Part shown: one piece after another, positions 37,154-46,550 of the stretch
Layout of the letters: each line of letters begins with the position of its first letter
Numbering within the stretch: the first letter of the stretch is position 1
DNA from: Saccharopolyspora sp. NFXS83
GTDB lineage: Bacteria; Actinomycetota; Actinomycetes; Mycobacteriales; Pseudonocardiaceae
NCBI RefSeq assembly: GCF_026241095.1
Contig: NZ_JAPFGB010000032.1
Coordinates: 1-64,000 of the forward strand
Length of the DNA stretch: 64,000 bases
Direction: 5' to 3'
Made by a program: the position numbers and the translations under genes
The notes under the pieces: model-generated
Told to the model about the DNA's origin: nothing
Seen by the model: only the letters and a program-made list of their open reading frames with translations
Database searches by the model: none

Positions 37154-37861
37154 TCATGCCTCGGTCGCGGGCGCGGGCAGCACGCCGTGCTCGGCGACCG
37201 CCGCGAGCAGCGCGTCCGGCCGTTGCGCGGTGGGCAGCGGTTCCACGATGGACACCGCGCATCCGACCGCGGCGGCCCCGCCGTCGGCCTCCTCGCTGTC
37301 GCCGATCATGAGCGCCTCCTCCGGCGCCACGCCGATCCGCTCGCAGGCGCGCAGGAACAGCTTCGGATCCGGCTTGATCACGCCTTCGACGTAGGACATG
37401 AGGTACTCGTCGACCAGGTCCAGCACACCGAGCTCGGCGAACGCCGGGCGGATGTCGAACGCGATGTTGCTGATCACGCCGATCAGCACGCCCGCTTCGC
37501 GCAGCTCGCGCAGCACCTGGGCGGTGTCGGGGTAGGGGGTCCAGGAAAGCGGGTCGACGAGCCGGCCGTAGAGCGCCTCGGCCTGCTCCGCGGTGCCGAC
37601 CCCGGACAACCGCAGCACCTCGAGGTTCGACTTGCGGTGCATCGCGGGGTCGAGGTCGCGCTGGTCCCAGGCGTCCCGGAACTCCGGTTCCATCCGCACC
37701 GAGTTGCCGGTCGGCGCGGTGAGCCTGCGCAGCAGTTCCGTCTGCGCCTCCAGGTCCAGCAGGTCCCCGCTGCCGTCGGTGAGCCCGGCCAACCAGGTCT
37801 CGTCCTGTTCCAAGCGGAACAACGTGCCGGAGTAGTCGAAGAACACCGCGCGCAAGCTCAC
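37154..37861 (-). CDS. HAD-superfamily hydrolase with altered DxD motif
   Basis: 235 aa. HAD motif I is VFFDYSGTLF with Asp9 as nucleophile but Ser11 where phosphatases have a second Asp. Motif II VISN, motif III Lys in KPDPKLF, motif IV MIGDSEEAD are intact. The missing general acid Asp resembles haloacid-dehalogenase-type or non-phosphatase members, so phosphatase activity is doubtful. GTG 37861 has GGTGGG upstream; another in-frame GTG lies at 37870. It sits inside the otherwise M. tuberculosis-like block, between ispF and cysS. Confidence 0.8.
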   Translation of the reverse strand: MSLRAVFFDYSGTLFRLEQDETWLAGLTDGSGDLLDLEAQTELLRRLTAPTGNSVRMEPEFRDAWDQRDLDPAMHRKSNLEVLRLSGVGTAEQAEALYGRLVDPLSWTPYPDTAQVLRELREAGVLIGVISNIAFDIRPAFAELGVLDLVDEYLMSYVEGVIKPDPKLFLRACERIGVAPEEALMIGDSEEADGGAAAVGCAVSIVEPLPTAQRPDALLAAVAEHGVLPAPATEA

Positions 37862-37928
37862 GGAACCCACCGTACTGGCCACGGCCGGAACGGTCCGCAG
37901 ATCGCGGCCGATCTCACGCCGCGATCGA

Positions 37929-38129
37929 TCAGCAGTGGCTGGTGTCGTCCCGGTACATCGGCGCGACGATGCCGAACACGCACGAGGCGGTGCTGATCCA
38001 AAGGACGACGGCGGCGAGGCTGAGCGCGGCGGGGCCGCCACCCGCCCACAGCAGCAGCGAGCAGGGCCAAGCGATCAAGGGCTGACCGACCACGGTCCTG
38101 CGCACCCAACGATTACGTTCGATCACCAT
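37929..38129 (-). CDS. Small membrane protein, two helices
   Basis: About 66 aa. Basic N-terminus (RNRWVRRTV), then two hydrophobic segments (LIAWPCSLLLWAGGG and AALSLAAVVLWISTASCVFGI) and a short polar tail. No family recognised. ATG 38129 has no strong ribosome binding site and a longer frame exists upstream. It lies between ispF and the HAD gene on the same strand. Confidence 0.45.
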   Translation of the reverse strand: MVIERNRWVRRTVVGQPLIAWPCSLLLWAGGGPAALSLAAVVLWISTASCVFGIVAPMYRDDTSHC

Positions 38130-38230
38130 GGGTCGAGCATGACCCCAGGTGAGCGCCACGGCCAGGGTGCGCACCCCGAGCTTTCCCTGACTTATCCCCC
38201 CGGTGGCGCAGAATTAACCGAACCCGCAGG

Positions 38231-38713
38231 TCAAGCCACCGAGAAGAGCAATGCGGTGGCCACCGCGGCGATGCCCTCCCCGCGCCCGGTCAGCCCGAGC
38301 CCGTCACTGGTCGTGCCGGACACCGACACCGGGGCCCCGAGCACCTCGGAGAGCACCCGCTGCGCCTCGTCCCGGCGCTTGCCGATGCGCGGGGCGTTGC
38401 CGATGACCTGGACCGTCGCGTTGCCGACCTGGTATCCGGCCGCGGTGATCCGGGAGAGCACTTCGGTGAGCAGCTCCGCGCCGTGCGCCCCGGCCCACCG
38501 GTCGTCCCCGGTGCCGAACACGGCGCCCAGGTCGCCGAGGCCCGCCGCCGAGAGCAGCGCGTCGCACAGCGCGTGCGAGGCGACGTCGCCGTCGGAGTGC
38601 CCGCTGCACCCGTCGACTCCGGGCCACAGCAGCCCGGCGATCCAGCACTCTCGGCCGGCTTCCACGGGGTGCACGTCGACGCCCTGCCCGATCTTCGGCA
38701 GTGGTGCGGTCAC
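38231..38713 (-). CDS. ispF: 2-C-methyl-D-erythritol 2,4-cyclodiphosphate synthase
   Basis: 160 aa, normal length. It forms MEcPP in the non-mevalonate isoprenoid path. Metal ligands are in [10 protein letters not shown] (Asp, His) and a second His in [18 protein letters not shown]. The C-terminal [16 protein letters not shown] is the family end. GTG 38713 overlaps the ispD stop (GTGA), so it is translated in coupling with ispD. Confidence 0.96.
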   Translation of the reverse strand: MTAPLPKIGQGVDVHPVEAGRECWIAGLLWPGVDGCSGHSDGDVASHALCDALLSAAGLGDLGAVFGTGDDRWAGAHGAELLTEVLSRITAAGYQVGNATVQVIGNAPRIGKRRDEAQRVLSEVLGAPVSVSGTTSDGLGLTGRGEGIAAVATALLFSVA

Positions 38714-39411
38714 CGGGGTTCTCCGATCGGTTCGACGGCCAGCACCGACTCGGCGACCGCCAAGTCGAACGCGGTGGTGATCTTCAACGCGTGCGGGTGG
38801 CCGGGCACGGTGCGCACCTCGCCACCGATCCGTTCGACGAGCCCGGCGTCGTCGGTGGCGGCGTCGCCCGCCGCGTCGTAGGCGGCGCGCAGCACGTCGA
38901 GGCTGAAGCCTTGCGGGGTTTGGACGCTGCGCAGCTGCGAGCGGTCGACGGTGGCGGTGACCGCACCGCCCGCATCGACCTGTTTGATCGTGTCGGCGAC
39001 GGGGAGCACGGGGATCACCGCGGAAGCACCACCGCGCACGGCGTCGACCACGTCGGTGATCACGACGGCCGGGGTGAACGCGCGCGCCGCGTCGTGCACG
39101 AGCACCACATCGGCATCGGGCACCACTCGCTCGGCGACCGCGAGCGCGAGCCGGACCGACTCGGTGCGGTCCGCGCCACCGGGCACCACGTGCACCACGG
39201 CCGGGTCGAACTCGCCGAGGTCGCGTTCCACGACCTCCACCTGGTCCGGCGGGGCCGCGACGACCACGTGGTGCACGCGGCCGGAGTCCAGCAGACCGCG
39301 GACCGCGCGCACCAGCAAAGACTCGCCCGAAACCGGGACCAGTGCTTTCGGCATTCCGGCCCCGAGGCGCACACCGCGCCCGGCGGCCGGAACGAGGGCC
39401 ACCACTTTCAC
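38710..39411 (-). CDS. ispD: 2-C-methyl-D-erythritol 4-phosphate cytidylyltransferase
   Basis: 233 aa. It forms CDP-ME from MEP and CTP. The nucleotide loop [20 protein letters not shown] opens the protein, VHDAAR is near residue 105 and TPQGF near 155. GTG 39411 gives the family start [11 protein letters not shown]; upstream frame overlaps carD and is spurious. It lies 19 bp after carD, giving carD-ispD-ispF. Confidence 0.96.
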   Translation of the reverse strand: MKVVALVPAAGRGVRLGAGMPKALVPVSGESLLVRAVRGLLDSGRVHHVVVAAPPDQVEVVERDLGEFDPAVVHVVPGGADRTESVRLALAVAERVVPDADVVLVHDAARAFTPAVVITDVVDAVRGGASAVIPVLPVADTIKQVDAGGAVTATVDRSQLRSVQTPQGFSLDVLRAAYDAAGDAATDDAGLVERIGGEVRTVPGHPHALKITTAFDLAVAESVLAVEPIGEPR

Positions 39412-39430
39412 GTTGAGCAGGACCCGCCGA

Positions 39431-39919
39431 TCACACAGCCGTGGCGAGAACTTCGTCCAGCAGGGACTCGGCCTTGCCCTCGTCGGTTCCTTCGGCCAGC
39501 GCCAATTCGCTGACCAGTATGTGCCTCGCCTTGGCCAACATGCGCTTTTCACCCGCGGACAGGCCACGGTCCTTCTCGCGCCGCCAGAGGTCGCGCACCA
39601 CTTCGGCCACCTTGTTCACATCGCCGGAGGCGAGCTTCTCCACGTTGGCCTTGAACCGCCGGGACCAGTTCGTCGGTTCCTCGGTATGCGGGGCACGCAG
39701 CACATCGAAGACGCGATCGAGACCCTCTTGACCGACGACGTCCCGAACACCGACGATCTCGGCGTTGTCAGCGGGAACACGAACGGTCAAATCACCCTGC
39801 GCGACCTTGAGGACGAGGTACTGCTTCTCCTCGCCCTTGATCACACGGGTCTCGATTGCTTCGATGAGCGCGGCGCCGTGATGCGGGTAGACGACGGTCT
39901 CTCCGACCTTGAAAACCAT
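39431..39919 (-). CDS. carD: CarD-family RNA polymerase-binding regulator
   Basis: 162 aa, the mycobacterial CarD length. The N-terminal Tudor-like RNAP-interacting domain ([20 protein letters not shown]) binds the beta subunit. The C-terminal helical domain includes [14 protein letters not shown] with the conserved Trp that wedges into the promoter bubble. It stabilises open complexes at rRNA and other promoters. ATG 39919 follows AGAGGA. First gene of carD-ispD-ispF. Confidence 0.97.
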   Translation of the reverse strand: MVFKVGETVVYPHHGAALIEAIETRVIKGEEKQYLVLKVAQGDLTVRVPADNAEIVGVRDVVGQEGLDRVFDVLRAPHTEEPTNWSRRFKANVEKLASGDVNKVAEVVRDLWRREKDRGLSAGEKRMLAKARHILVSELALAEGTDEGKAESLLDEVLATAV

Positions 39920-39946
39920 GTGTCCTCTGCCCCTTTCGCTGTGCCC

Positions 39947-40167
39947 AGCTTAGCATGCGCGGCAACCGAGCCTCGACCGGCTCCCGCGTGTCGTCGCAGG
40001 TCAGGACGCGATCGGGGGTTGACAAACAGCCTCCGGACATGCATTCGGAGGGTAGTCGGCGCCCCCATTTGATCCACTGTGGACACCCTCCGAACACGGT
40101 TCACGACGCGGGATCGGGAACCGATGTGGGGTCTGCCTACTGGTCACGAGAACCGGACCACTAAGCT
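39947..40167. promoter_or_regulatory. Divergent carD / lpqE promoter region
   Basis: Identical -10-like TAAGCT hexamers (each preceded by C) face outward: minus strand at 39947-39952, 28 bp before carD, and plus strand at 40162-40167, 41 bp before the lipoprotein gene. No good -35 could be paired with either, as expected for CarD-assisted promoters, although that link is only inferred. Confidence 0.4.
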
Positions 40168-40207
40168 CCATCGCGGTCGTCCGGCTATCAGGAAGGACAC
40201 TGCCACC

Positions 40208-40771
40208 GTGAGCCGCCCTCAGCACCACACCTTTCGCGTGCGGTTGACCTCGGCCGCCCTCGGCCTGGGTGCCGTCGTCGCACTCGCCGGCTGCAGCGCG
40301 GGTCAGGTCACCGAGACCGACACGCAGGTCGCCGCCGTCCCAGGCGGCAGCGGCGATGCCAACGGCATCGGCGTCCGCAACGCGACGCTGTCCTTCCCCG
40401 AAAGCGGGGCCCGCTACCCCGCCGGTTCGTCCGCCCCGCTCGCGGGCGTGCTGATCAACGACACCGGCGAGCTGGACCGCCTCGTGCAGGTCAACAGCAC
40501 CTACGCTGGCTCGGTCGAGGTCGGCAAGGAGCGGACGCTGCCCTCGCGGACCGCGCTGCACGCCTACGGCGCGGACGAGGTCCAGGCGGGCGGCACCCAG
40601 CAGCGCGAGGTCTCGATCACGCTGAAGGGCCTCACCCAGGACATCACGCCCGGCGTGACGATCCCGGTGACCTTCGTGTTCGAGAAGGCCGGTCCGCTGA
40701 CCGTGCAGGTGCCGATCGGCGAGGACTCGACTCCGCGCCCCGACACCGGTGGCGAGGAATCGCACCACTGA
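40208..40771 (+). CDS. LpqE-like lipoprotein
   Basis: 187 aa. Signal peptide with lipobox LAGCSAG (Cys near 29), then a small beta-rich extracytoplasmic domain (VRNATLSFPE ... LAGVLINDTGELDRLVQV ... PVTFVFEKAGPLTVQVPI) reminiscent of copper-chaperone-like PCuAC folds but without a clear Met/His copper motif. Position next to carD and radA matches lpqE (Rv3584). GTG 40208 has AGGAAGG upstream. A hairpin with TTCG loop follows. Confidence 0.75.
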   Translation: MSRPQHHTFRVRLTSAALGLGAVVALAGCSAGQVTETDTQVAAVPGGSGDANGIGVRNATLSFPESGARYPAGSSAPLAGVLINDTGELDRLVQVNSTYAGSVEVGKERTLPSRTALHAYGADEVQAGGTQQREVSITLKGLTQDITPGVTIPVTFVFEKAGPLTVQVPIGEDSTPRPDTGGEESHH

Positions 40772-40796
40772 TCTCCGGCGCTCCGCCGTCGAAGCC

Positions 40797-40818
40797 AAGG
40801 CCGCCTTCGGGCGGCCTT
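40797..40818 (+). terminator. TTCG-loop hairpin after the LpqE-like gene
   Basis: AAGGCCGCC-TTCG-GGCGGCCTT, perfect 9-bp stem, 25 bp past the stop. The stable tetraloop supports an RNA role. Confidence 0.7.
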
Positions 40819-40918
40819 CGGCATGTTCGGGCCCGTTCCGGCAGGTCGGAGCCGTGGTCCGACACGCGGGCGTGTGTCGGACCGTGGCGCGTCAGGGCTG
40901 CCGGATAGCCTCGCGATC

Positions 40919-42295
40919 GTGCCTCCCAAGAACACCCGCGCCGCCCGGCCCGCCTTCCGCTGCGCCGAATGCGGTCACGAGGTCGCGAAGTGGGTCGGCC
41001 GCTGCCCGAAGTGCCACGAGTGGAACACGATGGACGAGGCCGCTCCGGCCAAGCCCGCGCTCGCGAAGATGGCCCCGGCGACGCCGTCGACCTCCGCCCG
41101 CCCGATCGGCGAGGTCGACCTCGACTCGGCGCGGGCGGTGCCGACGGGCATCGCGGAGCTGGACCGGGTGCTCGGCGGTGGCATCGTGCCCGGCGCGGTG
41201 ATGTTGCTCGCCGGTGAGCCCGGTGTCGGCAAGTCGACCCTGCTGCTGGAGGTGGCGCACCGCTGGGCCGCGGCTCGCACCGGCGGCCCGTCGCTGTACA
41301 TCACCGGCGAGGAATCGGCCGGTCAGGTGCGGTTGCGCGCGGAACGCACCGACTCGCTGGACCCGGAGCTGTTCCTCGGTTCGGAGAACGACCTGTCCGC
41401 CGTGCTCGGCCACGTCGAGGCGATCAAGCCGGGGTTGCTGATCGTGGACTCGGTGCAGACCGTGCAGAGCCCGGACGTGGACGGCACGCCAGGCGGGGTC
41501 ACCCAGGTGCGAGCGGTCACCTCCGGACTGGTGGCGTTGGCGAAGGAACGCGGGTTGCCGGTGGTCCTGGTGGGGCACGTGACCAAGGACGGCGCCGTCG
41601 CCGGGCCGCGCGCGCTGGAGCACCTGGTGGACGTGGTGCTCAACTTCGAGGGCGACCGGCATTCCTCGCTGCGGATGCTGCGCGGCATCAAGAACCGGTT
41701 CGGCCCGGCCGACGAGGTCGGCTGCTTCGAACAGCGCGACGACGGCATCGCGGAGGTCACCGATCCGTCCGGCCTGTTCCTGAACCGGCAGGAGGCTGCG
41801 GTGCCGGGCACCGCGGTCACCGTGATGGTCGAGGGCAAGCGCCCGCTGCTGGCCGAAGTGCAGGCGCTGGTCGCTCCGACGCAGATGCAGATCCCCCGCC
41901 GCGCGGTCAGCGGGCTGGACTCGGCCCGGGTGTCGATGACGCTGGCGGTGCTGGACAAGCGCGGCCGGATCCGCACCGGGGAGAAGGAGGTGTTCGCCGC
42001 GACGGTCGGCGGCATGAAGGTCACCGAGCCCGCGGCGGACCTCGCCGTGGCGCTGGCCATCGCGTCGTCCTCGCTGGACGTGCCGCTGCCGCCGAACATG
42101 GTGGTGATCGGCGAGGTCGGGCTGGCCGGGGAGATCCGCCGGGTGAGCGCGGTGGGACGACGCCTCGCGGAGGCGGCGCGACTGGGCTTCGACCGCGCGC
42201 TGGTGCCGCCGGACTCGGGCAGACTTCCCGCCGGTATCAAGGCGACCGTGGTGCCGGATCTGCAGACCGCGCTGAAGTCGCTGCGGTCCCGCTGA
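40919..42295 (+). CDS. radA: DNA repair protein RadA
   Basis: 458 aa. An N-terminal zinc finger with Cys15, 18, 29 and 32 ([20 protein letters not shown]), Walker [10 protein letters not shown] near residue 100, the RadA-specific KNRFG motif near 260, and a C-terminal Lon-protease-like domain. It is a helicase promoting branch migration in recombinational repair. GTG 40919 gives the usual start; a TAGCCT about 8 bp upstream may be a -10, which would make the mRNA leaderless. It is 23 bp ahead of disA, likely the same operon. Confidence 0.96.
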   Translation: MPPKNTRAARPAFRCAECGHEVAKWVGRCPKCHEWNTMDEAAPAKPALAKMAPATPSTSARPIGEVDLDSARAVPTGIAELDRVLGGGIVPGAVMLLAGEPGVGKSTLLLEVAHRWAAARTGGPSLYITGEESAGQVRLRAERTDSLDPELFLGSENDLSAVLGHVEAIKPGLLIVDSVQTVQSPDVDGTPGGVTQVRAVTSGLVALAKERGLPVVLVGHVTKDGAVAGPRALEHLVDVVLNFEGDRHSSLRMLRGIKNRFGPADEVGCFEQRDDGIAEVTDPSGLFLNRQEAAVPGTAVTVMVEGKRPLLAEVQALVAPTQMQIPRRAVSGLDSARVSMTLAVLDKRGRIRTGEKEVFAATVGGMKVTEPAADLAVALAIASSSLDVPLPPNMVVIGEVGLAGEIRRVSAVGRRLAEAARLGFDRALVPPDSGRLPAGIKATVVPDLQTALKSLRSR

Positions 42296-42318
42296 TCCCC
42301 GAGCCCGGGAGGGGGCAG

Positions 42319-43398
42319 GTGGCGGAGAGCGTCCATCCCGAGCAGTGGCGCGCCACGCTGGCGTGGTTGGCGCCCGGCACCGCGCTGCGCGACGCGTTGG
42401 AGCGCATCCTGCGCGGGCGCACCGGTGGGCTGGTCGTGCTGGGCCACGACCGGACGGTGGAGTCGATCTGCGACGGCGGTTTCCGGCTGGACGTGGAGTT
42501 CAGCGCCACCCGGCTCCGCGAGTTGTCCAAGATGGACGGTGCCGTGGTGCTGTCCACGGATGCGACGCGCATCCTGCGCGCCAACGTGCAGCTGGTCCCG
42601 GACCCGACGATCCCCACCGACGAGTCCGGCACCCGGCACCGCACCGCGGAACGCACCGCCATCCACACCGGCCACCCGGTCGTCTCGGTGAGCCAGTCCA
42701 TGAGCCTGATCAGCGTGTACATCCACGGCCACCGGCACGTGCTGTCCGGTTCACCGGAGATCCTCTCCCGCGCGAACCAGGCGCTGGCCACGCTGGAGCG
42801 CTACACCGCGCGGCTCGCCGAGGTGACGCACGCGCTGTCCGCGCTGGAGGTCGTGGACTCGGTGACGCTGCGGGACGCGATGACCGTGGTGCAGCGGCTG
42901 GAGATGGTGCGCCGCATCTCCGACGAGATCGAGGGCGCCGTGATCGAGCTGGGCCGCGACGGCCGCCTCATCGAACTGCAGCTGGACGAACTGGTGGGCG
43001 GCATCGACGTGGACCGGGAACTGGTCGTGCAGGAGTACCTGCCGACGGCGGGCGGGGTGCCCACCACGGAGCAGGTCGACGCGGCGCTGGCGAAGCTGGA
43101 CGCGACGGCGCTGCTGGACCTGACGGCCGTGGCCCAGGCCTTCGGCTACCCGGGCGGGACCGAGGACCTGGAGGAGCAGTTGCATCCGCGCGGCTACCGG
43201 CTGCTGGCGCGGGTTCCGCGGCTCCCGGCGGTGGTGCGCAGGCAGCTCGTGGCCGAGTTCGGTTCGCTGCGAGCGCTGCTGGCGGCCGACGTGGCGCAGC
43301 TGTGCGCGGTGGAGCACGTCGATGAGGCCCGCGCTCGCCTGATCCGCGACGCCCTCATCCGGCTCGCCGACGCCTCCACCACCGACCACTACATCTGA
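42319..43398 (+). CDS. disA: Diadenylate cyclase / DNA integrity scanning protein
   Basis: 359 aa, full length. It joins two ATP into c-di-AMP and halts on branched DNA. The DAC domain shows DGA in [11 protein letters not shown] and RHR in [11 protein letters not shown] helical linker and a helix-hairpin-helix DNA-binding end ([23 protein letters not shown] region) follow. GTG 42319 has GGAGGG upstream. Adjacent to radA, which represses DisA in other bacteria. c-di-AMP commonly governs osmolyte and K+ transport, relevant to the ectoine and trehalose genes here (inference). Confidence 0.96.
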   Translation: MAESVHPEQWRATLAWLAPGTALRDALERILRGRTGGLVVLGHDRTVESICDGGFRLDVEFSATRLRELSKMDGAVVLSTDATRILRANVQLVPDPTIPTDESGTRHRTAERTAIHTGHPVVSVSQSMSLISVYIHGHRHVLSGSPEILSRANQALATLERYTARLAEVTHALSALEVVDSVTLRDAMTVVQRLEMVRRISDEIEGAVIELGRDGRLIELQLDELVGGIDVDRELVVQEYLPTAGGVPTTEQVDAALAKLDATALLDLTAVAQAFGYPGGTEDLEEQLHPRGYRLLARVPRLPAVVRRQLVAEFGSLRALLAADVAQLCAVEHVDEARARLIRDALIRLADASTTDHYI

Positions 43399-43434
43399 TC
43401 GCCCTCGTGCGCGGGGTGCGGAGCGGTCGCCGCG

Positions 43435-44067
43435 TCAGCCGGTGATCTTGAACGGGACCGGTTGGCTGATCAGGCCTTCCAGTCGGGCTCCGACGACGTA
43501 GTCGCCGGCGACGGCGGTGTCGTGCTCGGCGGCGCACTGCTTCGGGGTGGCATCGCGGGTGGAGGCGGCTCCGGTCCACTCGATCTCGTTGCGGACCGAC
43601 TCCCCCGGTTCGAGCAGCGGGGTCTCGTTGGTGGTTTCGACCTGGCAGTCGTTGCTCGACCAGAACCGGGTTCCGTCCGATGTGGACACGACGATTTCGC
43701 GGAGCGTGCGGTTGGTGTCCCGCACGCAGGGCTTCGAGCTCGCGTTGGTGAGGATCATGCGCAGCGCGATCGGCTCCCCCGCCGGGTAGGTGGCGTCGAC
43801 CGGCTCGGCGGCGAGCCGCAGGTCCTGGTCGGCGCACGGCGGCGGAGGGGGCGGTGCGGCGGCGGGAGCCGGGGCGCCGTGCGGCTGCGCCGGCGAGGGC
43901 GCGGCCTGCGGGGCGGGCTCGGCGGTGTTGCGCTCCGGAGCCAGGGCGCCGGCCAGGACGGCGACCCCCCACAGCACCAGGGCGATGACCAGCAAGATCA
44001 CGCCGATCGCCAAGGCGCGGCGCCGCCAGTACACCTCGCGGGGAAGCGGTCCGATGGGGTCCAGCAC
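43435..44067 (-). CDS. Single-pass membrane protein (Rv3587c-like)
   Basis: 210 aa. One N-terminal transmembrane helix (residues about 17-38, ALAIGVILLVIALVLWGVAVLA), an Ala/Pro-rich stalk (45-75), then an extracytoplasmic beta domain with paired Cys (CADQDLRL, CVRDTN, CQVETT, CAAEHD), probably disulfide-bonded. Position next to disA matches Rv3587c. Function unknown. GTG 44067 has no clear Shine-Dalgarno; TAGTGT about 6 bp upstream could be a -10 of a leaderless transcript. Confidence 0.75.
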   Translation of the reverse strand: MLDPIGPLPREVYWRRRALAIGVILLVIALVLWGVAVLAGALAPERNTAEPAPQAAPSPAQPHGAPAPAAAPPPPPPCADQDLRLAAEPVDATYPAGEPIALRMILTNASSKPCVRDTNRTLREIVVSTSDGTRFWSSNDCQVETTNETPLLEPGESVRNEIEWTGAASTRDATPKQCAAEHDTAVAGDYVVGARLEGLISQPVPFKITG

Positions 44068-44236
44068 GATCCGACACTAACCCGGCGATACCGCCGAAAA
44101 GCCCAACGCGAGCGCACCCGATCAGGTGCATTGATCCGGATGATCAGTGGCTCCCCGTAGCCCCTTCGAGTGATCTTGCGCAGGCCTGAGGGTGCCGGTA
44201 CCGGTCCGGTCGCGGGCTGGCAGGATCGGAGCCGAG

Positions 44237-45121
44237 ATGACGACGAACGCCTGGGACCCCACCGAACTGATCGACTGGTTCGCAGCCGTTGCCCGCCCGC
44301 TGCCGTGGCGCGCGGCCGGCGTCACCGGCTGGGGCGTGCTGGTCAGCGAGACCATGCTGCAGCAGACCCCGGTCAACCGGGTCGCGCCGATCTGGCAGGA
44401 GTGGATGGCGCGCTGGCCGCGGCCGTCCGACCTCGCCGCCGCTTCGCAGGCCGAAGTGCTGCGCGCCTGGGGCAAGCTCGGCTACCCGCGCCGGGCGCTG
44501 CGGCTGCACGAGGCGGCGGGCGCGATCGCGGCCGAGCACGGCGACGTCGTTCCGTCCGATGTGGACACCCTGCTGGCGCTGCCGGGCATCGGCGCCTACA
44601 CGGCGCGGGCGGTGGCGGCGTTCGCCTACGGCAGGCGCGCTCCGGTGGTGGACACGAACGTCCGCCGCGTCGTGGCCCGCGCGGTGCACGGCGCGGGCGA
44701 CGCGGGACCGCCCTCGACCAAGCGCGACCTGGCCGATGTGGACGCGCTGCTGCCCACCGACGACACCAGCGCGGCACGGCTGTCCGCGGCGCTCATGGAA
44801 CTCGGGCAAGTGGTGTGCACGGTCCGCTCCCCCGCGTGCGAGCGCTGCCCGATCGCGGCGGACTGCGCGTGGCAGCACGCCGGTCGGCCGGCGTACGCGG
44901 GGCCGCCGAAGAAGGTGCAGAAGTTCGCCGGGACCGACCGGCAGGTGCGCGGCAAGCTGCTCGACGTGCTGCGCGGCTCGGAAGGACCGGTGGCGCGCGA
45001 CCTCCTCGACGCCGTGTGGTCCGACGCCGGGCAGCGCGACCGCTGCCTGGATTCGCTGCTGGTGGACGGGTTGCTGGAGCAGACCGCGGACGGCCGGTTC
45101 GCCCTGCCCGGCGAGCACTGA
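44237..45121 (+). CDS. mutY: A/G-specific adenine DNA glycosylase
   Basis: 294 aa. It excises A opposite 8-oxoG. Glu38 in SETMLQQT and Asp139 in VVDTNVRR are the catalytic pair; the helix-hairpin-helix is LPGIGAYTARAV. The Fe-S ligands are Cys194, 201, 204 and 210 with the exact C-x6-C-x2-C-x5-C spacing. The C-terminal NUDIX-like 8-oxoG reader is very short or absent compared with E. coli MutY (350 aa). ATG 44237 has GGAG upstream. Confidence 0.95.
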   Translation: MTTNAWDPTELIDWFAAVARPLPWRAAGVTGWGVLVSETMLQQTPVNRVAPIWQEWMARWPRPSDLAAASQAEVLRAWGKLGYPRRALRLHEAAGAIAAEHGDVVPSDVDTLLALPGIGAYTARAVAAFAYGRRAPVVDTNVRRVVARAVHGAGDAGPPSTKRDLADVDALLPTDDTSAARLSAALMELGQVVCTVRSPACERCPIAADCAWQHAGRPAYAGPPKKVQKFAGTDRQVRGKLLDVLRGSEGPVARDLLDAVWSDAGQRDRCLDSLLVDGLLEQTADGRFALPGEH

Positions 45122-45148
45122 CCGGCCCGGCTCGAACGGAAGGGACCC

Positions 45149-45658
45149 GTGGCGCAGACGCTGACCGTGTTCTTCGACGACGCGACCGAGACCAGGCTGG
45201 TCGCGCTGCGCGACTCCGTGGCCGCGGCGGGAGTTCCGGTGACCGCGGGGCGGCCGAGCGTGGCGCTGGCCGCGGCGAGCGCGATCCCGTCGGGCACCCG
45301 CAAGGCGTTGCGCTCGGAGCTCGCCGCGCTGTTCCTCCCGGACCTGTGGTTCTACACGCTGGGCACGTTCCCCGGCGAGGACGCGGTGCTGCTGCTGACC
45401 GCCGTGGTGGACGCGGAGCTGCTGGCGGTGCACTCGGCGGTGCACGACGTGCTGGCGGGCAAGGTGACGAACCCGTCGGCGTACCACTTCCCCGGCGCCT
45501 GGATCCCGCACTGCGCGCTCACCCCGGTGCTGAGCGGGGAGCAGCTCACGGCCGGGTTCGCCGCGTTGCGCTCGACCTCCCCGGTGCGGGCGGCGGTGTC
45601 CGAGGTCGCGGTGCTCGATTCCCGCAGCGGCGAGTCGGAGGTCCTCGTCTCGCGCTGA
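45149..45658 (+). CDS. 2H phosphoesterase / 2'-5' RNA ligase-like protein, motifs degenerate
   Basis: 169 aa. The fold pattern fits LigT-like 2H enzymes, but the first HxT motif position reads PSVAL (residues 36-40), lacking His. Only the second keeps His121 in WIPHCALTP, without the Thr at +2. Two catalytic His are needed for known members, so this copy may be inactive or bind RNA without cleaving it. GTG 45149 has GGAAGGG; it follows mutY by 27 bp. Confidence 0.65.
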   Translation: MAQTLTVFFDDATETRLVALRDSVAAAGVPVTAGRPSVALAAASAIPSGTRKALRSELAALFLPDLWFYTLGTFPGEDAVLLLTAVVDAELLAVHSAVHDVLAGKVTNPSAYHFPGAWIPHCALTPVLSGEQLTAGFAALRSTSPVRAAVSEVAVLDSRSGESEVLVSR

Positions 45659-45857
45659 CGCGGATCCGCTGATCAAGCCCCGGAACGGGTGATCCGAAGC
45701 CACCTCCCCGCCCCTGCGCGACACGGCTGTTCCAGCCCGTCGACCAGCGCACTCACTCCATCCACAGTGGACTACAGCGGGTATCCGCCCGAGTTGCTCT
45801 TGCCCAGGTGAGGGGCCACTTTGGACCGGCAGCCTGTCACGCGGTGTGAGGAGCGAG

Positions 45858-46550
45858 ATGGATGTCGACGGTGTGAGCATCGTGGCGCGCGGGATCACCG
45901 CCACCGGCCCGGAGGGCATCGTCTTCGAGAACGTCGACGCGCGCGTGTACCCGGGCGAACTCGCGGTGGTCCTCGGGGAAGGCGGCACCGGCCGCACCTC
46001 GCTGCTGCTCGCGCTGTCGGGCAGGTTGAAGATCGTCGCGGGGCGCATCGAGATCGACGACGCCCCGCGCCGCGCGAGCCTGGTGCGGCGGGCCATCATC
46101 CCCGCCCGGCTCTCCCCCGGGTTCGAGCTGGAGGGCAGGCTGCGAGTCCGCGAAGCCATCCGCGAACGCCGGGTCACCGCGCGGGTCACCGCGCGGGCCG
46201 TGGACCGGGCGATGGCGGCGCTCGGCCTGGACGTGGACCGCGCCGCGCTGATCGACGAGCTGTACCCGGACGACCGGCTGCTGCTGGCGATCGCGCTGGC
46301 CACCGCCGGTGAACCACCGGGGATCCTGGTCGACGACGTCGTCGCCGGACTGCTGCCCTCCGGGCGCAACCGGGTGTGGTCGGCGCTGCGGGCCGTGGCC
46401 GACACGGGCATCACCGTCCTGGCCAGCTCGACCGAGCCCACCTCCGAAGCGGACGTGCTGATCCGGTTGCCGTACAACATCGTCGACTTCGGCGACGACA
46501 CCACCGGCCTGCCGCTGTTCAGCAGCGCCGCCAACGAGGACGTCCGATGA
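45858..46550 (+). CDS. Degenerate ABC ATPase-like protein paired with YhgE/Pip protein
   Basis: 230 aa. ABC-type strands are recognisable (VFENVDARVYPGELAVVLGE), but Walker A is GEGGTGRTS with Arg46 in place of the invariant Lys. The LSGGQ signature is replaced by LYPDDRLLLAIALA, and Walker B ends ILVDD with Asp for the catalytic Glu. Efficient ATP hydrolysis is unlikely; a regulatory or structural role is possible. GGAG precedes ATG 45858. The stop overlaps the next start (ATGA at 46547-46550), so the two proteins are made together. Confidence 0.7.
   Translation: MDVDGVSIVARGITATGPEGIVFENVDARVYPGELAVVLGEGGTGRTSLLLALSGRLKIVAGRIEIDDAPRRASLVRRAIIPARLSPGFELEGRLRVREAIRERRVTARVTARAVDRAMAALGLDVDRAALIDELYPDDRLLLAIALATAGEPPGILVDDVVAGLLPSGRNRVWSALRAVADTGITVLASSTEPTSEADVLIRLPYNIVDFGDDTTGLPLFSSAANEDVR

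Noticed and set aside
37090-37160. Fourth copy of repeat family 1 (CTCAGCGG near 37146)
   Set aside because: Only the arm start matches; no inverted arm or flank is present.
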